From Glandiceps talaboti (taxonomy: Eukaryota; Hemichordata; Enteropneusta; Spengelidae), in assembly GCF_964340395.1 (NCBI RefSeq), contig NC_135567.1, forward strand, positions 10,764,484 to 10,824,483: a stretch of 60,000 nt of DNA, given 5' to 3'. The translations under genes and the position numbers were made by a program. Numbering within the stretch: position 1 is the first letter of the stretch; every line of letters starts with the position of its first letter. Below the pieces are notes generated by a model. That model had not been told where the DNA came from, ran no database searches, and was given only the letters and a program-made list of their open reading frames with translations. Shown piece after piece: positions 1 to 11,297 of this stretch.

Positions 1-1043
1 CGATGTAACTGTCTGGAATGTACGCTTCTATATGATGTCATCATACATGTTTATGTAATGACTGCACGAAATACCAGACGAGCTGTGTCTGTTCACTGTT
101 CTGTTTACATTGCTTATTATGATCGATTGGCAATCTATGAATTGAATAGTAATGTTTAATTTCAAAAGTGTTTAATTATTTGTTGTAACCAAAACAAGTT
201 TTCATGGAGGCTAAATGTGCGACAGTGTTTTCAAGGTTTAATTTACTGTCATACCCATGCTGTTGTTTTCATGCTGTGTGCCTGACGCACATGCCATGAA
301 TCAAAATGGAAACATAGATTTTATTATTGTAAAATCAAATTTTAGTCATTATAATCAAGATACACACCTTTAAAATAACATCATACAGTCAATTTGTTAT
401 ATATAAACTATTAAAATTGAGTTCCGACCATGACGTCAGAACTACAGTAATATTAAATGTATGAATTTCATATTAATCTATTTGGATGTGAGACCCTGGG
501 AATATGAATGACTATGTATATAAAATGTGAGAGAAAATATAATGTTCAAAAGAGTGTCTTAGAATTGAATATCACACATTCTTTCAGTTTCTTTCATAAA
601 TAACACTATATTGAAGAGAGAAGAGAGTTTTGTTGCTGTCTTAAACAGTTCATAAAAAGCACTGGGATGTAGCTACCATGACCGATTTCATATTTTAACT
701 TTTTGAGAGTTAGAAAAACCGTGTTGTCTACTTACTTGGTGGGGTATTATTTAATTGTTTGCATCTATAGAAGTTCTTGCAGTGTTAGTGATAACAAAAC
801 TACTGATAAAACATTAAGGTTCCGCCGCCTTAAATGATTTACCCTAATATTATCAGATGCGATTTATAATAATTTGGTGATATTGAGCTTTGACCTTGAC
901 CTTCTGGGCTAATTATAACAATCTAGCTAATCCGTTCCTACCAAAGACATATTGTAGTGTGTACATATTGCTAATTTATTTTCTATTATGCTGTTGCTTT
1001 TAACATTAATAATGCATGAATCTAATAAAAAAAATGTACTTAC
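1..1043. other. Intron sequence, no gene seen
   Basis: Intron 3' of the last LDLa exon. Holds a MITE end fragment at 429-525 and otherwise nothing recognisable. Confidence 0.5.
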
Positions 1044-1163
1044 CACAGTAGAGTTCATCATCGCCATGGACACAATGGCGTATACCATCACATACATACT
1101 GCAGGCTAACACAGTTTGTGTTATCTCTGCACTTGTATGATCCAATAGGGCATTTGAAATCAG
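1044..1163 (-). CDS. Mosaic gene exon: LDLa repeat 7 (last seen in window)
   Basis: This is a 120-bp exon, acceptor GTTGATTTTAG, donor GTAAGT, phase 1 both sides. DFKCPIGSYKCRDNTNCVSLQYVCDGIRHCVHGDDELYC has six cysteines. The first Asp of the acidic box is His (RHC), but D-D-E remains. The open donor shows that the gene continues beyond the left edge. Confidence 0.9.
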
Positions 1164-1439
1164 CTAAAATCAACAACAAAATAGGAAACATAAAAGAAGT
1201 TTAAAAAAAAAATTGAACTGTGATTATACAAATTGGTTGATACAGTATTAGTGTTTATGTTGTTTTTTGGAAAGGTAATGCACTGGTTAACATAACATTT
1301 TGTTTAACTGGTGTTTGTGTATATATATACACACAATATACAAATTGATTATATATATAATGGACAAAGTTGGTATTAAGTGTATTATGTACAGTTTTGT
1401 ACTTGGTATGGAATGTTAACGCACAGGAAGAGTATTCCA

Positions 1440-1615
1440 AAAGAATTTTATTCGGGTGGGGGGTACTTTAAAAATGATTCGAGTGGGGGGGGGGGGGGGG
1501 TACTTGAAGTATTTGGGGCTTTGGCAGGGGGGTACTTGAAAAAGTTTGGAATATGGCAGGGGGGGTGGTACTTGAAAAAAAATTAGGGTTTTACCAAAAA
1601 TCTCCCGACCCCCCC
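1440..1615. repeat. G-rich tandem repeat with homopolymer tracts
   Basis: Three to four loose units GGGGGGTACTTGAAAAAGTT separated by poly-G runs up to about 15, ending in a poly-C run. Open frames here are low-complexity artefacts. Confidence 0.7.
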
Positions 1616-3966
1616 CCAACATGTTTTTGTGAAAGCAGCCTTATTGTCCAAGTAATGCTGTTGATTATTTTTAAATGTTTGTGGTTTAATTCAATTAAAC
1701 TAAGACGTTGTATATTACAGATCATGGTCAAATCAAAGTGTCAACGAGAACTGTAACCTTATAAATGAGAATGGCAATATATTTTCTTTGATAAACGTCT
1801 ATGGAAAGTACGAATTTACGGTTGATTTTCTAACTTTTCATGGTATTATCAATGCCAGGCTTTGATTATAGAAGAGGAAAATCTCTATATTTCTATTCCT
1901 TATGCTCCATGTCTACACAATGGTATTATTTGTAATAACATTGGCAAGAAAATGTAGACAATATATATCTAGAACTGGAAGTTAAAATAGAACAAGAGGT
2001 TTGAAGTATTATTAATCAAAGATTATTTTGTTTTGGTCAAATTACACATGATGTAGCATTCATTCTTTTCAGTACATTATGTTTAACCGTATAATCTGCA
2101 CAGACATATTTCTTTTTTGTTCTGCAACTCCCAGAAAATGAGAGATGCACAATTTATGATCATGAAACAAAAACCATATATCTGGAATATATTTTACGAT
2201 TGTTCATTACTTGGGCAGATCTAGAACTTGATTTTCAATCTTCTGCAATGTGATATTTTCTCAGGAAGAAAAACATTGAATAATTATTTTTCATCAAACA
2301 GCTCATTCTTGGAATATCCGTTATCTTCTTGCCAAACAAAATATAATTTGTAAATTGACCAAGGTTGAAACAAACGTCAATATTTTAGTAGTAAAACAAT
2401 TTAGATGCTCTAGGAAAGTTGCAGCACCATTCTGAAATGAACCCAAGACAAAGTGGATCATTGATCATTTAGATACATTTTTTTTCATCTTCTTTAATGC
2501 CAAATTATAGTATGTAATGTTCTTAATGTAGGTAGAATTGTACATTTTTTTCCGTGGGTCTTGCTCTTCTTTTTTAAACGTTCCATGACTTTTTTTAGCT
2601 CCGCTGTCAGCGAAAGCTGAAAGCGTAGCTTTAGGTATAGGTTGTATAGAGTATAGAGAGTAGAGTGAATCATAGGTGTCCGTCAAACTTTTATATTTTC
2701 ATTATCTACTCCGAAAGTGACAGTCGGAATTCTTCGATATTTGGTGTGCATGTTCCCTGGGGAGAGGCTATTCAGATTTGTTCATGCCAAGTTGATCTGT
2801 GCCATTTTCAATTTTTTATGATTTTTTTTCATAAAATGTAATTTTCATCATCTCCTTGAAAACTTCTTGTCAGATTGCTTTGATATCTGGTGTGTTGATG
2901 CGCAGGGGGTAGCTTACTTAGATTTGTTAATTTCAAGTCAGCACGTCTTCTTTTCTATTTTTTATGATTTTTTTTTTTGTAATTTAAAAAAAATGAATAT
3001 GTTAATGAGCATTATGACCGCCGCCATATTGGAAATCAGTCCGCGAGACTTTAGGTAAACTGCAACTTTTCAAAAGACAATATTGACGTGAAACAAGCAA
3101 TATAATATGTGCTGTAGTCTTAATTCTACGCATTGTGCGCCCAAATGACAAATATTTGTTCGAAACAGGGTTGTAAACTTCAAATCCAAATTCTCCACCC
3201 TCCTACAGAATGGTTCATTCCAGTATACGCACCTCACGATCAAGTGAGCTCTATGAGCATGCCTGAACTGAAGTGTATGGGACGATTTTTGACAGAGTCA
3301 GTCGTCAATAAAAACGATAATACTCTTTCTAAAATTATCACATTTTGAAAGGGAAAGTACTTTGTGGTTCATTTATGGAGTTTTGTTTTTGTATGATCAA
3401 TCTTGGTGGCAAAATTACAGCTTCAAATTTACCGATGTGGTAGTTCCGTACGGCGACAATCTCAAGTACCCGGATGCACGAGGGACTAACCCGGAAGCAA
3501 GTCGTTGCCAGCCATACATTACAGTGGTCACATCGTCCGAGAAATCACTGCGTTTAGAGTGTCATTATTCACAGAATTGTTTTTTTCGAGTGAAAACCCG
3601 TCTTGAATTGTATAACTCTATCAAATGAAGACATGTCAAGTTATATTTTGAAAGTTGTATCGCTAGTTTGAGACGATTTCCTCACGTACTATCGAGGCTT
3701 GGACCTTACCCCAGTTCAGCAGGAAGTTTAGCCAGTCCGATAATTCTTTCTGGTTTAGTTTACAACACTTTTGATCACACAGATTTTGTTTTTGTGATGA
3801 AAAAAATTTAAAAAAAGATCACTTCAACCATTTTGTTGTGTTTTCCTTATGAAAGGTAATCGAACATGAACGAGTGTAACGTATGGCTGAGAATGACTCT
3901 CTTCCGGGTACTTGGGAGTGTCGTCGTACGGAAACTAAGATGGCGATTAATACATTTCTTCCCTAT
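1616..3966. other. Intron between LDLa repeats 7 and 6
   Basis: Contains the tandem repeat at 2,585-2,990. Two plus-strand open frames at 3,133-3,348 and 3,362-3,628 look protein-like in places (ILHPPTEWFIPVYAPHDQ) but match no family that I know. Confidence 0.4.
2585..2990. repeat. Diverged tandem repeat with GCTCCGCTGTCAGC leader
   Basis: A short hairpin leader (AGCTCCGCTGTCAGCGAAAG, then CTTTCAGC-type complement) is followed by two about 165-bp units sharing GATATTTGGTGTG, CAGATTTGTTCATGCCAAGT and TTTTTTATGATTTTTTTT. Confidence 0.55.
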
Positions 3967-4455
3967 ATATATCTACTACAACTAGTACAAGTTGAATGTT
4001 GTTGACTTGGTAAATTTGTTAGAAAATTGAAATTCAAATTGCCTCAAAATTATTTTAGATCCCTAGTTTATTTCATTCATCATTAAAATTTTCCATGGTT
4101 AAAGCTGTAAGACACTGGAATTATTTATAGCCAACCTCAAAATCTTCTCTTTTTTTCTTTTTCTTGTGTGCATTTCCCAGTCATTTTTTTTCTGAGATTT
4201 TGTGCAATTTTTCATAACAATAGATTTTTGTTATAAAATGGTGACTATGGTATAAAAGTACAATACATTACCAACTTCTGTGTAAAATGTGTTTTATAGT
4301 GAGACATCATATGAAACCAGTAACCACTTTATTACATCGCTAAAACAAAACTGCATAGTGAAGAACTGAACCACTTCTACATGTCACCAAAATAAAAAAA
4401 ACAAAAAAACAAACAAACAGCGGAGCTATTCTGACCGATAGGTGGCTTGTTTTAT
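3967..4455. repeat. Dispersed repeat, copy 1 (pair with 19,443-19,891)
   Basis: Collinear with 19,443-19,891 from CTACTACAACTAGTACAAGT to CTGACCGATAGGT, with small indels and an A-rich insertion. Not recognised. No ORF. Confidence 0.8.
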
Positions 4456-4498
4456 TTCATCATCTGCTGTTGCCGATTATATCTATTTGGGAAATTGC

Positions 4499-4501
4499 AA
4501 T

Positions 4502-4553
<52 letters not shown>
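4499..4553. repeat. (CAA)n microsatellite 17 bp from an LDLa donor site
   Basis: About 18 uninterrupted units. On the transcribed strand it reads (GTT)n just downstream of the 5' splice site at 4,570. Confidence 0.95.
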
Positions 4554-4554
<1 letters not shown>

Positions 4555-4570
4555 AGTAATATAATCTCAC

Positions 4571-4693
4571 TACAAGTTCGTGGGTCCTCGTCTTCCTTAT
4601 CTGGACAGTCTGCCATACCATTGCATAGACTGTGCAGTGGGATACAATAACTTCCAGGGCATTTGTATGTATAGTTTGGGCATAGGAAATCAT
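4571..4693 (-). CDS. Mosaic gene exon: LDLa repeat 6
   Basis: This is a 123-bp exon, acceptor TATCATTACTAG, donor GTGAGA, phase 1 both sides. FLCPNYTYKCPGSYCIPLHSLCNGMADCPDKEDE...C has six cysteines and an intact acidic box. The KCPGSYCIPL and CNGMADCPDKEDE style is that seen in LDLa modules of relaxin/GRL101-type GPCRs. A (GTT)n microsatellite starts about 17 bp inside the next intron. Confidence 0.93.
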
Positions 4694-5425
4694 CTAGTAA
4701 TGATAATACAATTTCATATTATGTTATGTAAAACATACCTTAACGCCGATTTTTATTTCAACTTATAACTGTCATATGATATATACTGATCAGGTTTATT
4801 GACTATTTTACTACGGAGTACAGGAGGAACATGTTGTTATGCCTTACACTATTTTATGTTCAGTAAAATTTACACGTTGAATAGAAACATTTACCATAAT
4901 TTATTCCCAATGTTTATTTTCACTAGTTATCATCTCGTTCACTAACTGTATACATAACCACATTCCATACACATAACGTATTGATTATTCAGGTACACTC
5001 TGCTCCCTTGTATAAACATTTGTAATCTAGCTTATTGTATGATCTTCCTTCTTCCCATAAGCTAGACGGTGAGTGGTTACAGAAGGGATATAGGTGTGGC
5101 AGAGCAATCAACACCTTGTGTGTACTCCTGGTGCTGATGACAACTTATTGGCAATAAAGTAAACCATAAACAATGGAGTAGTAATAGAATTACCTTTATT
5201 GAGAATATAGGTAGTCATCATTGTCATTGTGTGCATAGTTTTACAATAATGATATTTTGTCAAGTCTATTTCTGTGCGATTCTCGACATGTGTCAACCTT
5301 TGAATCCTTATCAATAGCACAAATGTAGCTATATGCAAGTGTTGTGTTCGATATTGAACACAGATATAAGACGTTTGAAAAACAAGTAAAGATATAAAGA
5401 AATCAAAAAAAATGTTTGCACACAC

Positions 5426-5566
5426 CACAATCACGTAAATGTGAACCATCTCGACATCCAACTCTATAACCAAACTGATCCAAATCATACAAGCACCAAT
5501 GCTTTGAAGCAATACAAAGACCACTCTGACATTGTATTTCGGTTACATGGCAAATCTTGTCGTTAT
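5426..5566 (-). CDS. Mosaic gene exon: LDLa repeat 5 (divergent)
   Basis: This is a 141-bp exon, acceptor TTGCTTTTCAG, donor GTGTGT, phase 1 both sides. ICHVTEIQCQSGLCIASKHWCLYD...VGCRDGSHLRDC keeps six cysteines. The loop between Cys4 and Cys5 is longer than usual, and the last acidic pair (D-E) is H-L, so calcium binding is doubtful. Confidence 0.83.
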
Positions 5567-5744
5567 CTGAAAAGCAACAGGTTGTTTTGAAGAATCTCAG
5601 TGCCATTGTACTCTTTCGATTAAGTTACAATGCATTGGGATTAATAACAATTATGTAAATTAAGGAAGAGACTATTTGAAAAAGGCAACAATATTAATGG
5701 AACCATAAACTGTTTCCATGACAACAGTGGCAATAAGATCATAC

Positions 5745-5864
5745 CACAACCAACTTCGTCTTCAGACTCTCCATAATCACAATACACACAATCTGTAATA
5801 CCATCGCATCGCAGAGTTGGTGCGAGGCATGTGCCATCAAGACACTCAATAGCATTGCAAATAT
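5745..5864 (-). CDS. Mosaic gene exon: LDLa repeat 4 with extra cysteine
   Basis: This is a 120-bp exon, acceptor CTTTATCTAG, donor GTATGA, phase 1 both sides. ICNAIECLDGTCLAPTLRCDGITDCVYCDYGESEDEVGC has seven cysteines. The extra one (VYC) sits in a short insertion within the calcium box. Confidence 0.88.
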
Positions 5865-6034
5865 CTAGATAAAGATACAATTCAGGAGAAAATTTATAGT
5901 TTATTTGGGATGACTAATTTATCAAACATAAGAGCGTATTTTAAACATTTATTGTTACTATAGTTCAGTGGTACTAAAGTACCACAAGTACATGCTCAAT
6001 ACCTAAATTGTTAATTATTAAATCCACTTTCAAT

Positions 6035-6384
6035 CTTATTAGGACATATGCTATTTCCTTTGTTTGAAGTATGTACTAAATTGTATTCATTTTAAGTGTG
6101 TCATTTTAATATATATCCCAATCACTGGAAATCATTAATTATGCAAATCACACAAACATTTTATCATCAATGTACAATGTATGTACTGTATTATATTGAA
6201 TTTCAGCCTTGCACTCAAAAAATACTGCATAATTACCAAAAATCATAAAATGCTAATTATTTATTGATTGATTGCATGTTATATTTACCAAAATCGCATC
6301 ATTTCAAAACATTTCCCCAAAGAATACATTATATCTCTGTTGAATTCAGCCAGCATGTTTTTGAGAAAAGCATAACACAGACAT

Positions 6385-6431
<47 letters not shown>

Positions 6432-6455
6432 AACAGACAGACACACACACACACA
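6035..6455 (+). mobile_element. Satellite-core element, 3' fragment next to LDLa exon
   Basis: About one and a half units (GTATGTACTAAATTGTATTC, CATTAATTATGCAAATCAC, TGCATAATTACCAAAAATC) followed by a (CAGA)n tract ending about 20 bp from the LDLa exon at 6,477. Confidence 0.6.
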
Positions 6456-6476
6456 AGAATGAACACACTTTCTTAC

Positions 6477-6605
6477 CAATATCGGTACAATTGGCTTCAT
6501 CAGTTCCATCTAAACAGTCAGTGGTTAAATCACAATGTTTATTTGCATCAATGCATTGCCCACTAGAACAAGAAAACTGATTGGTTCCATTGCATGCAGA
6601 GGCAT
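6477..6605 (-). CDS. Mosaic gene exon: LDLa repeat 3
   Basis: This is a 129-bp exon, phase 1 both sides, donor GTAAGA. ACNGTNQFSCSSGQCID...HCDLTTDCLDGTDEANC is a canonical LDLa repeat with six cysteines and an intact acidic box (DCLDGTDE). A CA/CAGA microsatellite ends about 20 bp inside the following intron. Confidence 0.93.
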
Positions 6606-6713
6606 CTAAGGGTTTAAACATACTTTTTTATGATTACTAGTTTATGTCTATGCATTCAAAATTACTCGCTTTTATGATATGAACTACTTCAATTAATTTA
6701 CATGGTATATGTC

Positions 6714-6747
<34 letters not shown>

Positions 6748-6783
6748 GCAACAAAACAACAACAACAACAACAACAACAACAA
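6714..6783. repeat. (CAA)n microsatellite
   Basis: About 22 units with two interruptions, in the intron between LDLa repeats 2 and 3. A similar tract is at 56,958-57,034 in the GPCR gene. Confidence 0.95.
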
Positions 6784-6890
6784 GAATTACAACAACAAAG
6801 ATATTAATGAATAACAATGTATTTTCAACAGCATGGTATATTACATATTATTATATAAATGTTGATTTCACAAATGTGTATAAAACTAAC

Positions 6891-7001
6891 CACAGTCATT
6901 CTCATCAGATCCATCAAGGCAGTCTTTGTGAAAATCACAGAACTTAGTAAATGGTATGCGTCCACTACCATAGCACATAAACCAATCAGCAGAAGAATTA
7001 C
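6891..7001 (-). CDS. Mosaic gene exon: LDLa repeat 2
   Basis: This is a 111-bp exon, phase 1 both sides, acceptor CACTTGTAG, donor GTTAGT. WFMCYGSGRIPFTKFCDFHKDCLDGSDENDCG has a perfect calcium box (DCLDGSDE) but only five cysteines. The first pair is incomplete, because only one Cys (FMC) precedes KFC. Confidence 0.85.
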
Positions 7002-7225
7002 CTACAAGTGGGGATAATCGCTGAGATAACACAATTTCAGATTTGTCTTAACCCTTCCAACCCTGGGCCCCTGGCAGGGCGTTATATAAATTATTGTACT
7101 AAGTTACAAAACACCTGGTGTCCAAACTGACCAAGCTAGTATAACTTATTTTTTGCTATGTAACAATGATCCCCAAAATATGCAAATATTGCACATGTGA
7201 CCTCATTAAATACTTATATATAATC

Positions 7226-7372
7226 TCCCGGTATTCCGAATGAGTGCTACGTCATCGAGGACAAATGATTCCCCTCATGTCGGCCGTATCCCTCCGAGCC
7301 GATAGGTATAGAGGAATCATGAGTCCGAGATGACTTAGCACGAATGAGAAATACCGGGAGATTATTTATTTA
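7226..7372. mobile_element. Foldback repeat abutting the MITE
   Basis: TCTCCCGGTATTCCGAATGA at the left and its complement (TCATTCGTGCTAAGTCATCT read on the minus strand from the right) form a long imperfect hairpin with a loop near 7,300. Confidence 0.65.
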
Positions 7373-7999
7373 TTATATACATAGACCCACTAGTTTATTC
7401 TATTATGGCGACAATTTTAAACTAAAATTGTCATCAATTTTACGAAGTGATGGGGATATAGCGCTCAGCTGTTCATTTAGTTTTCAGAATGTAGACGCCA
7501 TTGCGAAAGTTGCCGTCGCTACTACTACTACTACGAACGTATATGTTGAGGTCAGTAAAATTACACCGCAGACTTTTAGGTAGGGAACATTTTACCAACG
7601 ACGGGACGTTTGTCAAGAGCAGTGATTAATTCTTTGATAAAATATAGTCATATTCATCGGAAAAAATGACATATCAAGAGACTGACTAACGAACGGATGC
7701 CTACTAGTACTACACCAGTTATGCATAGAACTCGGCTCAGAGTCATACACTAAAAACATCAATACTGGCAAGTTAAAATGTCGAAAACATTGTGAAATTT
7801 TCAAAAACACATTATCAAAAGACGTTAAATTCTATCATAGTTAAATTTAATTTAACAACAGCAAAATCGTTCCTATCTAGGTTGATGATGTTTACAGACA
7901 ATTCAGTGTGGCGTCAAAGTATAGTAATATGAAATGAATGGATTTCATATTACTATACTTTGACGTCACACCCTGGGAATATGAGGGTCTATGTATATA
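7373..7999. mobile_element. MITE with TTATATACATAGACCC ends
   Basis: Inverted ends TATATACATAGACCC (7,374-7,388) and GGGTCTATGTATATAA (7,984-7,999) bound about 627 bp, with an inner palindrome at 7,911-7,967 (GGCGTCAAAGTATAGTAATA and its complement). No ORF. A related end fragment is at 429-525. It is inserted in the intron between LDLa repeats 1 and 2. Confidence 0.7.
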
Positions 8000-8437
8000 A
8001 TAATAAAAATTATGAAAATGGTCACTACTACAATAAACTTGTTGGATTTTTCTCATATTTTTTCAATTCTTATTGGTGAACTTCAAAAAATTACATTGTT
8101 TTTAATTTCAAAAACCTATCAAATGATAAACAAATATTTCATAACATATAAGTATATAGACATACAATGTTCTTTTTTGTCTATCATGTACACAACAAAC
8201 ATAATATCTAGATAACATTTTTTATGACTTCAGAAAATGAAAGTATCACACTACTGGATTACTTGAGAAAAATGTCCATTAATTATTCAAAATGACCACC
8301 ACTACAGTTAAGTTATTAAATTGTTCACATTTGTTTGTTTGTTGTTGTGAATTTTCTCATTATCATCATATTGTGTTTGTGTTCACAGGTTATACAATTA
8401 CTGTAGTCATTTCAGTGCTTAGCAGATTTATACTTAC

Positions 8438-8554
8438 CACACACTGCCGGTATACTAGTATCATAACAAGTTGACGTGCCATCACATATATCACTTTGGT
8501 GAGTACATTCCCTGCTTGCACATTGGAACATATACTCAGGACATGTGATGTTAA
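8438..8554 (-). CDS. Mosaic gene exon: LDLa repeat 1 (degenerate)
   Basis: This is a 117-bp exon, phase 1 both sides, donor GTAAGT. It reads ITCPEYMFQCASRECTHQSDICDGTSTCYDTSIPAVCG, with all six LDLa cysteines. The acidic calcium box (D-C-x-D-G-S-D-E) is replaced by T-C-Y-D-T-S-I-P, so calcium-dependent folding is probably lost. Confidence 0.8.
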
Positions 8555-8837
8555 CTTTCAGGATGAATACCACATAATATATAATAATGAATACAATATG
8601 TTTGAATAAAGGACCAATTAACATTATAAGTAATAATATAAGCTTATGCCTAGTAAAATTGTTTTGCTTAATAGCACCTGATTTTAAGCATATAATCAAT
8701 TTAGCAGATGTTACAGTATTATTAAAGTTATAAGAATAAAATAGACTGTCTTTGAAACAATGTGGACATTACAAAAAACTTGATTGTCATTATATATGAG
8801 GTCAGGATTAACGTTGTTTATTAATCTTTACAACACA

Positions 8838-9084
8838 GGAACTTGGTGCCACAGTAACGCTGTATGAAAACATTAAGAAAGCCAAGGGGGAACTCAAGCT
8901 TGGCAGCATGGCCATTATATGTGATTCAGCTAGATTGAATTTCATTGATGTTGACATTTTTTTAACATGACATCACACATAACAACGTACTATAGAGAAT
9001 ATGAACTACCTTGTGATAATATTCCTGTTGAGATGTTTATATATGGCGAATCTCCTGTATCCGAACCTGTTAAATTGCATTTAG
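8838..9084 (+). pseudogene. Unrecognised coding-like remnant, plus strand, one frameshift
   Basis: After an acceptor-like CTTTACAACACAG the frame reads ELGATVTLYENIKKAKGEL, then MAIICDSARLNFIDVDIF. A T7 run shifts the frame to TSHITTYYREYELPCDNIPV and EPVKLHLDIW, before a GTAAGT. Codon content looks protein-like in both pieces. I do not recognise the family. It may be a transposon or retrocopy fragment in the LDLa-to-CTLD intron. Confidence 0.3.
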
Positions 9085-9656
9085 ATATTTGGTAAGTGCA
9101 TAGTCACGAATAATCGTTTTTACTTCAATGTACTAAAAGAAAGATAAACGCATCTGATTTTATCAAAATTAAAGTGAATTGCAAAGGTTACGTTGGTAAA
9201 GAGTTCAAACAAAAACATAATGAGATTAAAATGCAATAAATTTCCCCAAAACAAGAAAGCAATCCAATATTTGATGAGCAAATGCATAATTGAGTTTAAT
9301 TTAATGATATTTGCAGATGTGGCGTAGATGCAGGATGTATAAAACGTTATCAAAGTATCATTTAACGTTACAATTATTCTTATTATCGTATATATAACCA
9401 TGGAATAAAGGATACATATTTACACCTGTCCTGTTTTATGTGAAACTAGTGTAGCACTGGTTGAAGTTGTGTTATAATACCAATTATCTTGTTTCAACGT
9501 ATATTAGACTCTTGACGTAGAAGTTGTGTAGTCAAGGGTACATGTATGCTTCTTATTCTAAAAATTAATATATGAATATTCTTCACTGAAACAATTACTT
9601 GTCTCTGATCACTGCTATGCCTTTTTAAATACATTTGAATTGGTGTTAATACTTAC

Positions 9657-9808
9657 TGATGTTATAGCTGCTAATTGCTTCTTGTTTGCAAATAAACAGA
9701 GAGGACAGGTTTGCATCGCATAATATGTCATACCAGTGGTTATGTGAATGCAAATTTTCAATGTACAGGGCAGTACAATCTTGATGAATACTCCCATCTG
9801 GCTGTGAT
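9657..9808 (-). CDS. Mosaic gene exon: C-type lectin domain, part 3
   Basis: This is a 152-bp exon, phase 2 in, phase 1 out (donor GTAAGT). SQPDG...QDCTALY...HWYDILCDANLSSLFICKQE completes the lectin fold: Q-P-D-G, D-C, W-x-D-x-x-C and F-I-C-K. The QPD motif is the galactose-type sugar-binding signature, but the paired W-N-D site reads W-Y-D, so sugar binding is uncertain. Confidence 0.9.
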
Positions 9809-10407
9809 CTAAATTAAGGGAAACTTTATCAACTGGTATAATTTTGTATATACACACATACACTGCCATTTTCAATTCAGAATCATTGCATTATGAATTA
9901 CTTCACCAAGTAAATGTTCTTTCGGAATACATTTCGAACGTACGTTCATGTAATTTACAACATTTGTTTTGTCTTTTATTTTGAATACAGACCTATGCTG
10001 TATATGTCTTATACATCTAGCTACAACATACTCAACATTAATATTGCAATGCCTTGAAAACTTTGCGAAAAGTCATCCAAAAGTGTTACATTTGTGGGCG
10101 ACAGTGAGGAATTGGTTGGATAGTTCTTGAGAAGGGGACATGCCAGTGAAAAATACAATCTAATAACACCACAATATTTTGCTCTCTCCACTCGGTCGAC
10201 AGATTATTCTGGCAATCATTTTTGGTGGCTATTCAAAGTGGAGAAAGGTAACCTGTTAATAATAATTATATGATATATTATCAAAACTAAAACATCGAAT
10301 TTTACTGAGAAATCGGGAAGAAAGTCTTATGCACGAATAAAAGTCAGAGAAAATGAACATATACCACGTTACATCATAGTAATATAAAATAAAAGTATTT
10401 ATCTTAC

Positions 10408-10489
10408 CCTATTGTACTCCAGTCAGAATACAAAAATGGTTTCCCATCTGTCCAAGTGTATTTCCCTTCTTTATCCTCATCTGTTAAAC
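10408..10489 (-). CDS. Mosaic gene exon: C-type lectin domain, part 2
   Basis: This 82-bp exon, phase 1 in and phase 2 out, reads GLTDEDKEGKYTWTDGKPFLYSDW. The W-T-D-G-x-x-x-x-Y-S-D-W segment is the C-type lectin core. Acceptor TTTACCGCATAG and donor GTAAGA are both good. Confidence 0.88.
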
Positions 10490-10865
10490 CTATGCGGTAA
10501 ATAATTCAAAGATAAGTATGATACAGTGCAATCAAGATTGTACTGCCCTGTACAGTCTGTTCCAGACACAGAAACCCCAAAAACGATGTTACCCTTAAGT
10601 GAGCAAGATGAGAATTATTTGCTGCATATAACGTAATAGAAGTAAACTATTTTAAGACACTATTAATACATGCAGGTACATTAGACATAATGTACTAATA
10701 AACTGCATTCATTCATTCTTCATATATTAAAGTGTGTACAATGTTAACATATACATGTTAGTTATTGTTTTCTGTTTGATTGTATTAAAGTATAAATGAA
10801 CATGCAACACGATGTAGAAATTTCAAAGTGCACATTTTCCCAATTACTAAAAGTAAAACACTCAC

Positions 10866-11066
10866 CAATATAAATCCAACTCGTGAGATAGTCTAATGTT
10901 AGTTCGTGCAGGAACTGGGCTTCAGATTCTGAAGAAATACTTGTGAGAGATCCCTTGTTTTCTTTACACTTGATCTCACTCTCCACCCATGTAAGCAGAG
11001 ACGGTCCATTGAACAAACGATAGCATTGCCCCATGTGCAACATCCACGTTGGTAAACATGTAAAAT
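10866..11066 (-). CDS. Mosaic gene exon: C-type lectin domain, part 1
   Basis: This is a 201-bp exon, phase 1 both sides, donor GTGAGT. FTCLPTW...GQCYRLF...LLTWVESEIKCKENKGSLTSISSESEAQFL...SWIYIG is the classic N-terminal half of a C-type lectin fold: C-Y-x-x-F, W-x-x-A/S-E-x-x-C, G-x-L-x-x-I-x-S-x-x-E-x-x-F and W-I-G-L. It joins 10,408-10,489. Confidence 0.9.
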
Positions 11067-11150
11067 CTATTAAACCGAGAATGTGACTATAGATGTGGTT
11101 TCAAGAAAATGTCACTTTGTTTGTGTATGAAAGGTTTGATAGAAGTACAC

Positions 11151-11228
11151 ACAAACACACGCACACACACACACACATACATACATACATACATACATAC
11201 ATACATACATACATACATACATACATAC
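11151..11228. repeat. (CA)n then (CATA)n microsatellite
   Basis: Lies in the intron between the CUB and lectin exons. Confidence 0.95.
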
Positions 11229-11297
11229 AGTAACATTGTTTAGTTAGTTCTCTTAATAAATCGAAAACCTGATTACTAGAGTCGTATTACTACTTAC

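Noticed and set aside
9615-9875. 86-codon minus frame over the third lectin exon
   Set aside because: Wrong frame. The spliced frame gives the QPDG...WYD...FICK lectin ending.
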